Shown here piece after piece: positions 55,501 through 64,000 of a DNA stretch of 64,000 bases. The DNA is taken from assembly GCA_021018815.1 (NCBI GenBank), contig JAITYX010000128.1, positions 248,001-312,000 of the forward strand, read 5' to 3'. The translations under genes and the position numbers were made by a program. The stretch is from Talinum fruticosum. Taxonomy: Eukaryota > Streptophyta > Magnoliopsida > Caryophyllales > Talinaceae. The notes beneath the pieces were generated by a model. The model did not search any database. It worked only from the letters and a program-made list of their open reading frames with translations, and was not told where the DNA came from. How positions within the stretch are numbered: position 1 is the first letter of the stretch; every line of letters starts with the position of its first letter.

Positions 55501-58500
55501 GCCGACTCACAAACCTAGTTACATGGAAAGAAGAGGACCAATTCCACACTATAGGACAGCTGAAATTATAGAGATACTGTCACCAGACAAATCAGAGCCT
55601 GTCAAATAGCTTTCATGAAACTAAGACGAAAACGTCATCAAGACCACAATGTGATGCATACAATTGTTTCCATCCTCAACAAATATCATGGTAAACCGTG
55701 AACGAGTAAATCTTCAGGCCTCACAACCTAATCTAGAAACCAAATTTCTTAACAGCTGCTTCAGAAAGTAAAGAAGAGAGGATATCAAACATTGCTAGCT
55801 TAACCAAGTAAAAGCGAGAGGATAGTAACAAGTATATTTTAGATATGTAACATAAATAATTTAGAGAATTCATAGTAAAATCGACAAATGCAGTCATTAA
55901 AGGAATAAAGGATACACAAGTAAAGAAGAGAGGATATCGAACATTGCTAGCTTAACCAAGTAAAAGGCAAGAGGATAGTAACAAGTATATTTTAGATATG
56001 TAACATAAATAATTTAGAGAATTCATGGTAAAAGCGACAAATGCACTCATTAAATGAATAAAGGATACACATTATGTGACATGTAACAACCTTCATTTGG
56101 TTCTACGAGGACCATGACAAGGAGGAACACGCTTGCTGATTATGTATCCCTTTAAAGGATCTCCATTTGCCACCCAAGCATTCATTCAAGCTAGCATATA
56201 GTCCAAAAGATCCGAGACCAACTCATACGCTTTCGCAAATGAACCATAAAAACAACCCTTCACCCCCATTTTTTAATACTTCGTTCAACATATCCACCAC
56301 CTCATTTTCTGACTACAACAATTTTGCTCCTATATCAAGAATACCCTTCCACATGAAGGAAGAGTAAGAAGTAAAATAGGAACAACAGATCAATATTATG
56401 AACGACCATTTTTCTCTACAAATTGATGGTTCGTTGCAAGTCACCACTGCCACTTAGCTAAATCATAAATAAGTCAAGCCAACAAAACAAAGTCCACCTG
56501 CCAGCTAATGTGCTCTTGATCCTCCAATCTGATTATACAATTCCCTTGTCTGAAGAAAAGCAGTACAATGTCAAGCTACAAAAATCGGTCTTCAGAAATT
56601 GTACCTGTATCTCCAACTGAGAAGTATTGAGCCTCCAAAGTGGAAGCATAATCTCTATATTTTCCCTTCAGAAGAGCTTTCACCACTTTTGGCTTCTGTC
56701 TAAGTCTAACAATAAATGGCGCTTAACTCCCAATCAGAGTAGTCCAATTCCCCTCAATCATTTTCTTCATGCTTTGCTTGTCCAACCAATTGTTGGCTTG
56801 CAGTACAATTTTAAAGTTTTAACGACCCCAATTTTGAGTTTGAGGCCCAAACAAAAGAGGTATGAATTAAAAAATAACATTCTCCAACACCTATTAGCGA
56901 AGGAATACCAGGAAGCGACTCTTGGGCTAAGATTACGTAATAGCTGAAGCCTCTACTACACAAGAGAAACAAGAAAGTATAGCCAAACCCCAAATTGGAC
57001 AAAATTATTTGTGTGGATATTCAAACCACAGCGATCCTCTTATTCTCGTTAAATGATCCATAGTATTGTTGCTATCACCAATGCAGCCCCTTTCATTGCC
57101 AATCAGAGACGGTAGTTTTCTTCTCTACCCAATGATTTTTCATCTCTCCTCCAAGCAAGGTACATAGACGATGAAAACATGTACCAGATCATTTGATGAA
57201 AACACGTACCAGATCATTTGAATTAGGCAGGTTAAAATAAAATTCCCAGGATTGTGGCCATGAATTTAGTTAAAGAAACGCAGCTCCCATACATAACGAA
57301 ATAAACAACTAGATAAGCTTCATGCAGGACTATAGGCCATTCATAGGATCAAATGGCTGATCAACCCAAGGCCCAAGGTCTTCAAAAGTTGGAAGTATTC
57401 ACATCGTCTAATTTCGTTTTCTTTTCATTTTTTGTGCTTTTGAGGGAGCTAGGCCCTTCAATGTTGTTGCACCAAATAATTACCTATTTTCAGGGCAAAA
57501 CTCTTACGACTAGATCACTTGCCAAAATCCCTCATATCCCCTAATATATGAAGAAAGAATTTTAGCATCCTTCTAAGAGATTTTCTGCACTTACCCTCCC
57601 TTGAATCTTTAATTATTCGTTAGTACGCATGCTTTTGCCTTCAAAGGGTGATGAAGGGCAGCGGCAGATAATAGGGTCATGATACAGATTTTGGATTAAA
57701 ACGCCAATTTCAGATTGAGTCTCAAAGGTTCAATCTATAAGAATATCTTGCCAGATAGAGCCTGAATTTAGTTAAAAGTTAAACAAAACATGTGGCAGAG
57801 AACAGGAAGGGAGAAAGAGAGGGAAAAAAGGGTTTACAGGGAGAAAGGAAAATCAATAACCCCATACTGGAAAATTAAGCATCCCCGTGCTCAGCAATAA
57901 CTACTCAATGTATTCAATATTCAATGATAGGTCATAGATGAATGAAAAGGCTCATAGACCCCTTATTTATAGGTATGCAACCTACCTAATAAAAATATGA
58001 AATTATTATATTCCTAATACGAATTAGAACAATTTTATCTAAATCAAACTATAATCCTAAACCAAATAAAATACTCTTATCAAATAATATCTCCTAATTA
58101 TTATTCTTAAATTTCTTCCTAAAATAAACTCTGGTAATTCCATCAACATGACTATGAATATAATCCTGAAAAACCACAAACATAAAACATTGAAATACTA
58201 ACTATAGAAGAACACATATCGCATGCAACAGTTTGGGAACTGGAAGGAGCAAAGTACCTTGTAACTATAGTATCCAGCTGCATATCCACCTGTAGGTCCA
58301 AAGACAAAAATTGAGGTGAATAATTTGTGCCAGCTAGCAGATATTCAGGTTGCACAATGAGTTGCTGTGAGTGACAGGAATAGAACCTGCAAATATATGG
58401 CTGAAACCACAAAGAAAGCGATCCTCAGGTAATGGAGGAATGACTTGTGTCCTCTTGCTAATCCTTTGATCCACATCATAGATGGATTCTGACCCTCCGG

Positions 58501-61500
58501 GACTATACCGCGTGTGCAACTCCAAATCAACACTGGCAAATTTTAGCTAAGAAGCAATTAAAAAGAAAACACATCAGGCTTGACAGATCATATCTCATTA
58601 TGCATCAATTGTACAAGCCTAAGTCTCTAGCTAGAAGATTTACGCTTTGGGCCATTCATATTGAGCGGTCACGTGCTGAGGTTGAGCCCAACAACTCTCA
58701 CACAAGGGAGCTAGCTGCAAATCCTGGTGGCGATATGGGAAAAAAAGCCCTTAGACTCCCTCCCTTCTCTCTCCTTACCATGTTTTACGCTGGTAGGGTG
58801 ACACCATGATCAATGGGCCATGAAATAGTGTCACCATGCCTTACCAACCCCCCCAAAAAAAAAAAAAAAAAAAGAGGGAGAGACAGAGAGACAGAGAGTA
58901 AATCAACAAGCAGTAAAGCATCCAAGAAGGAACTAGATAGACAAAATCAACATGATCAACATGATATGCCCATGTTTATGTAACTCTGAAACCAAATCAA
59001 GCCTATTTCAAAATATATTGGTTCATGCAATAAAACCTACAAGCTAAGATGCAATCTTTACGAGAGAATAATCCTAGGATCCACAACTATTACTGTACTT
59101 TTGGTCCCTATGTGCAACATACGTATATACATATATATATCACAAAAGATTGACCTTGCAAATGGCTTATTCAGTTTGAGTGCAGGTCGGACTAAGTCCA
59201 AATCATGTCACATTTCGGGTCAATGACATTTCGACTCAGGTCGACTTCAGGCGAACTCATGTTTAGTCCAGTAGGCTTGCCTTGCAAAAAGAAGCAACTT
59301 TATAGGAAAATTTTGGTCAGGTTTGACACGGTTGGGGTCAATTCAGGTCCCCATTCTGGTGAGCCTATTCTGGGTGTTGGGTGTGGGTATGGATATTTCT
59401 GTTTGAGTTTCATATTACGGGTCAATTTTGCAAGATCTAAAAATAAGAAAGCTAAAAAAATTATAAAATGATAGGTACAACGTAAGGCTAGCGCCAAATA
59501 TGTCGTGTAGAAGTCTAGCTCACAATGCCATAAGTTATAAAAACGGGTGTGTTCTTCGTCACACCAGCGCACTGTAATCGTGTCTGTAATACAGTTTTCC
59601 ATACAATGGAACAAAAATATTAATTACGTTATTATATTAGGTCATACAGGAGTGATACAGGTACCGAAATATGACTTGTACTAAGCCAATCATGAGCCAT
59701 ATATATTACTTCCTTAATGGTATTTTCCAAACTAATATCATCCATTTGCATGTTGCTTAGTGCTTACCCTTCTTTTATTCTCCTTTTCCCCCTTCCCTTC
59801 CTTTCTTTTCCCGCCACCCTTAAATCCACATGCTCGAATCCCTCTCGGATAAGGAGAACCAAAAGCAAGGAACTAGTGGTCACCATCCAATTCCTCATGA
59901 CACTAGAATTTAAAACAGGCAAGACCATACTTAGTGAACCTGAGAGAAACCTTATGCCTAGCAACCTCCAAACAGAGCTTAAAGCTCACTACATCTCCCT
60001 CTCTCAAACGTATTGGTGATAGTCACCAGTTATGTAAGGTTTTGTGACCGTCGCCAATGCCAATGATTCTCAAGGGCCGAGTCCACCATCAAAAGGGATT
60101 TTCTGCTAAAGAATAGAAAATGGTATAGAATTTCTTTTCGAAAAAATCCCAACTAAAAAGAAAATCACCGATTGCATCAATGGCTAACATGTACATAATG
60201 CCAAAGTAATAATAACAAATTAAAGAGAAGGTCGGAAATTTAGTAGGACTTGGAAAAGTGCTGGGTGCGGGGGAGGGGATGTGAGAGAGGGGAGGGAACA
60301 GAGAGATAGAGAGAGAGAGAGAGAGAGAATGAGAGAGGAAGAGTAGAGGTTATGAAAGAAACAACTGCTCCCATTATGGGTCCCGCTTTCAGAAGATTTG
60401 GGGAGATCTAAATAAAGGCAGCCTCGCAAGGTACACATTACTGCACACAGAGAAGCTAATTTAAAAGACCCAAAAAAAAACATTTTCAAAAGAAATAAAA
60501 AAATGGTTGAGGTAAAATCTTTGACTCAAATTAGAAGGAAAAGAGGACATGAAATACAAAAATTGCTACAAATAAATGAACATATTAAAAAAAAAAAAAG
60601 TCGAACACAAAGTAGTGAAGAAGGAGAAGAACAATGACAATAGCTATAACCATAATAGTGTCAACTAGGTGACTAGAAGTTAAATTGGCCGAAGCCAACT
60701 ACCTAAGATCTACCGATCGTAAAAATAAATAAATAAATAGAGCACACACACACATTAAGATCTACCATTCCAATTCTAGATCTCCATAAACTTTTGTCCT
60801 AAGTCATGTACTCCGTAAGTCTCACATGTCTTACATGTCTCATATTCTGCCTAATAACCTCATTCCAACTCTTGTTTGGTCTACCTCTACCCCTCGTACA
60901 TTCTAGGAGGTCAATCATCTCATATCTCCGTACCAATGCATTAATATCCCTTCTCTTAACATGGCCAAACCATCTAAGTCTAGTTTCCCTCCTCTTATCC
61001 TCTATGGGTGCCACCCTTATTTTTTCTCTTATAACTTCATTCCTAATCCTATCCAACCTTGTATGGTCACTCATAGACCTAATCATCCCCACCTCCCTTA
61101 CCCTCAATCTCTGAACTTGGGTCTTCTTAATCAGCCACCACTCCGAGCCGTATAACAATTACGGTTTGACTACCATATGGTAGACTTTCCCCCTTTAACT
61201 TTACTAAAATCTTCTTATTACATTACATTCCATATGCATAAATCCATTTTTGCCATCATATCCTTATACGCTGACTAATATCATCATCTATCACTCCATT
61301 GCCTTGAATGACCGAACCCAACTATCTAAACTTATCTAACTCTCGGCATTGTCGACCCACTAAACGGTGACTACCACTACTGTCTCCACCTCTTGTGCGC
61401 CAGACTTAGGTTGTGAAAGAGAAAAAAAATAGTAAAAAGATATGAAATAACATTGAAACTAGGATTGTTCAAGTCCAGCCGAGTAATTCTCATAACATTA

Positions 61501-64000
61501 GGTCTAATCGGAATCACAATGTAATGATTATGACAAAACCTCATTGCCATGTTGCTAGCAACCTTAATTACATCGAACCAAATAGGAAAAATTTTATCTT
61601 ACAATTGTGAATTGAGAGACAATATGTAGGACATATTTTACTTTGTAGTTCATTTTATACAAGTTCAATTAGGCGGCCATAAACAAATATTACTATCATA
61701 TGCGCCAATCATCCAACACATATTATGATAAAATTAGGATTTTGGATACTATAAATGACTTCATAACATTATTGAAGGGGGCAATAATTCAGAATTCACG
61801 CATGGTAGGCAAAGAGTCACACAACCATCTCTTTCATGTCAAAAGGACAAATTAAAGGTGCGCAATTATGCCCTACAATGTTCCAAGTGGGAAACAGCCA
61901 GTAGTAAGGCCACAAATAAAAATGCTCGACAGACCATTCCATATGGCCCCATCGAAAGCTTGTGGATTACTAGCATTTATGCAGGGCTCTACTGAAACAT
62001 AAGGTGTCAATCCATAAATTAATCCTGAATCATTCAACACATATAGTTTGTCATTTTCAACGGTTCTTTTACTGTCAACAAGCCATCAGAGATCTTATTG
62101 GATAGGGGAAAATCCATCAGTGAATAGGTATTGAAATAAGGAGGCCAAGAAAGAATGACGGAGGAAAACACAGTAGAGTAACACAAAATAATCAAGCAAC
62201 AGATTATTCACTATGGTTGTGTTAGCTCATGTGCAAGAATTAAACAATACCATCCTAACAAATAGCCTTCACAGGCGGACCCCGCGCCCATGGATTCAAA
62301 AATGAGGTTTTGGTCACGATACGGAGAACCCGCTCTAATGCGGCAATCGTGCTTCATTTCACAGTTGTCACATGTGAAAACACGGTTTGCTTGTCTTGAA
62401 AACCTTCCCGATGCAGCCGTTTTGTTACAAAAGGCCCACATTTTGAATCCATGCTCCCCTTCCCGCCCCCTCCCAAAAGATTTAAAAAAAACACAAGGCA
62501 GCAAATGGGAAAAATAAATGCTAACCTGACGAAGGCTTAAGGAACCAGCACGGTAAGTCTTAGCTGCTAAAAGTTTCTCATAAACGTCTTCAGGGAGTGT
62601 CTCTCCAGTTTCATAGTGCTTGGCAATACTCATTAAAGTGTTTCTGCAGTAACCCACAAGATGTTTCAGCAATTATTACTCATGATCTGAACACCAAAAG
62701 CCACTGGCTTTTGTCCGCTAATTATCACCTATGGTAACACCAATTCTCCATGAACTGAGAAGGAAGCTCAACAGCATCCCATTCTATTCCTCGAATACCA
62801 GCTACAAGGCCCTCATCCTGCTTGGTAAGCATATGCTGAAGGGCATGACCGAATTCATGGAAGACAGTCTCAACCTGTTACGGTGAAACTTAACATTAAC
62901 ATCACCAATTTTGAAACCTTTCATCCTTGTATAAAAGCAACAATAATTTCAAGCCAATTTTCACATAAGAAATCATGCTTCTCCAATGCATAATACCTGG
63001 GATCACAAATAATCAGGACAGATTTGTTACAACTATAGAAATGGGGACATTTAGATGCCCGAGCTTTGAAATCAAGAACACACAAGTTTGCTCCTGAAGC
63101 AATAATGGAGATAACAAATAGTACAGATACCACATCTCAGTAGTGATTATACGCCATTGTCCAATCAATGACAACAGGTCCAGTATCTGAAGTTCAGCAG
63201 TGTTCAACAATACATCCATGACAAATCATAGACAACCGCGTCAAGCTCCTTTTTCAAACGAAATATGTCCAAGTATAATGGAAATCATTCAGGGACCAGA
63301 GCAAGTGCCTTCACTAATGACCTCTCATAGCTTTCTCCACTTACTGCGCCTGTTCACTAACCTTGAAACAGCAGCATAGAGAACCTACTAATTGAAATAG
63401 AATGCTCAAGATGTTTATTTCTAAAAATTTCCGTACCATTCTTAAAAGTTGAAACGTAATACACAATCCTTTGCTATATTGCCATTAGGGAGGAGAGAGA
63501 AAATGCACTTTAAAAGATGCTCATCAACCACACTAGTAACGAGTCATGACATTAATTTCTCAATGATCGGTAAATGGTTAAACTGCTATGCTCATTCATA
63601 GATGTGACAGATGATGAACAAAAGCTACACAATCCAGCATCCACTTACTTCACGGAATGTCATAAGGCTTGGCTTGTCTCCAACAGGTGGTGTTTGATTG
63701 CAAACCATATGAGCAACAGGTAACCTCACAGAGGAACCATCACAAGATAATACACGACTCCGAGATGCAACCTCATCCATCCATGCACCACCTCGTTTTT
63801 CAGATGGACGAGAGTATGGATCAAAATAGAAGTACGCAATAGGAGCATCAAAAGAATCCTTTACAACATAGAATCTAACATCTTTGTTCCACACCTGATC
63901 AAAACAATCATTAGCATTAAAAACGATAAAAGAAAACCATTAGCTTGACTAGAATGCAGGAGCAATAAAGCTAAGTCTCACCGGAGCTAGACCATCAGCA
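52542..64000 (-). CDS. Oligopeptidase A-like M3 zinc metallopeptidase (thimet type), C-terminal 313 residues, 9 exons in window
   Basis: Exons (minus): 64,000-63,982 (partial), 63,894-63,649, 62,874-62,729, 62,643-62,526, 58,546-58,387, 58,289-58,258, 53,356-53,291, 52,815-52,744, 52,625-52,542. All junctions are GT-AG, and phases add up to one open frame (943 bp here). Key motifs: [20 protein letters not shown], the zinc site [12 protein letters not shown] (HEFGH at 62,859-62,845), the third ligand Glu in [30 protein letters not shown], the substrate-binding loop [41 protein letters not shown], and the C-terminus [15 protein letters not shown]. The family (plant TOP1/OOP in plastids and mitochondria, TOP2 in the cytosol; bacterial OpdA) degrades short peptides including cleaved transit peptides. 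The N-terminus lies beyond 64,000, so the compartment cannot be told. Zinc ligands intact; probably functional. Confidence 0.92.
53701..53818. repeat. 59-bp tandem duplication in intron
   Basis: ACATCAAAATCTAGAATACA starts at 53,701 and 53,760; each unit continues GTTCTAAAAAA...AGAGACTATGACAAT. Copies differ by a few bases. Confidence 0.85.
54211..54547. repeat. Two short direct duplications in intron
   Basis: AAGGTCAAGCAAGAATCTAG occurs near 54,224 and 54,281. GGGCATAGGAGGTATTGGAT occurs at 54,477 and 54,513. No element ends seen. Confidence 0.7.
55067..55331. repeat. Direct duplication of about 95-125 bp in intron
   Basis: GTCAAATCAAAAATAAAG...GATCCTTCAATTTGCCCGTA occurs at 55,067-55,190 and 55,236-55,331. 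The first copy carries an extra internal repeat of the ATCTTTCTTTTGCAT segment. Confidence 0.85.
55767..56071. repeat. 152-bp tandem duplication in intron
   Basis: AGTAAAGAAGAGAGGATATC starts at 55,767 and 55,919. The two units run head to tail to GAATAAAGGATACACA with only a few differences, so the duplication is fairly recent. Confidence 0.9.
58547..62525 (-). other. 4.0-kb intron of the oligopeptidase gene
   Basis: Separates ...SLSLRQ from [10 protein letters not shown]. It holds the LINE relic, a poly(A) run (about 58,856-58,873), a GA microsatellite (about 60,307-60,328) and otherwise unremarkable AT-rich sequence. Confidence 0.8.
60745..61240 (-). mobile_element. 3' end of an RTE-like LINE
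   Basis: The open frame 61,158-60,799 encodes the C-terminal end of a plant RTE-type reverse transcriptase [63 protein letters not shown], then [17 protein letters not shown]. Upstream, in another frame, [11 protein letters not shown] leads into LLYGSEWW. A short (ATTT)n tract at about 60,724-60,738 follows the 3' end, as usual for RTE tails. 5'-truncated, and on the same strand as the host gene. The plus-strand ORF over it is a shadow. Confidence 0.8.

Larger units (their letters stand above)
53357..58257 (-). other. 4.9-kb intron of the oligopeptidase gene
   Basis: Separates exon ...SYK from exon WAEV.... AT-rich; several local duplications (listed separately); no coding domain on either strand. 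ORFs at 56,627-56,947 and 57,353-57,544 lack any recognisable motif. Confidence 0.8.

Noticed and set aside
56627..56947. 106-codon plus-strand ORF in the oligopeptidase intron
   Set aside because: No conserved motif, antisense within an intron; likely chance.
59160..59470. GGTC/GGTCG-rich stretch with an 88-codon ORF
   Set aside because: Suggested a dispersed repeat, but no ends, duplication or coding motif could be identified.
60806..61114. Plus-strand ORF over the LINE relic
   Set aside because: Antisense of the RTE reverse-transcriptase frame, which carries the recognisable motifs.

Overview
The window is plant nuclear DNA. Evidence: decayed LTR retrotransposons of the Ty1/Copia SIRE type and the Ty3/Gypsy Tat/Athila type, CACTA, hAT and Mutator-type DNA-transposon remnants, an RTE-like LINE tail, and two host genes whose closest families are plant proteins (a GEM-like GRAM-domain protein and an organellar/cytosolic oligopeptidase A). 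The species cannot be told from the sequence.

Layout. About 1-47,690 is a nest of retrotransposons with no intact host gene. (a) 1-7,892, minus strand: a Gypsy element (gag and protease relics, 5' LTR at 6.4-7.9 kb) running off the left edge and apparently split by part of an unrelated LTR (2.86-5.27 kb). (b) 7,893-34,143: minus-strand Copia elements of one SIRE-like family nested in one another. An outer copy (LTRs at about 9.05 and 33.66 kb) was split by a second copy at 12,944-27,130, shown by a perfect 5-bp target duplication TATCT. That copy was split by a third (5' LTR 22,756-24,235). A solo LTR (31,608-33,043) sits in the outer copy's gag, and a 378-bp hAT MITE with a perfect 8-bp duplication sits in a rearranged junction. 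(c) 34,144-47,690: a second, gag-only Gypsy copy, minus strand, split by a plus-strand Copia element at 36,633-43,676 that still has both LTRs, a primer-binding site, a polypurine tract and a near-perfect target duplication. The Copia family carries an extra ORF after pol (MPKR start, coiled coil, Lys/Glu/Ser-rich tail), seen in four copies.

The region 47.7-50.4 kb is AT-rich and intergenic, with one CACTA transposon end. From 50.4 kb the window is genic. A single-exon GEM-like GRAM-domain gene lies on the plus strand (50,459-51,072) and carries a one-base frameshift. It is followed by a 386-bp MITE with an 84-bp terminal inverted repeat and a perfect 10-bp target duplication. The 3' half of an M3-family zinc oligopeptidase gene lies on the minus strand (52,542 to beyond 64,000): nine exons in the window, with the HEFGH zinc site, and two introns of 4-5 kb that hold a LINE tail and several local duplications.

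No pathway links the two host genes; they are neighbours pointing toward each other. I found no tRNA or rRNA gene and no CRISPR-like array. All retroelement reading frames are broken by stops and frameshifts.
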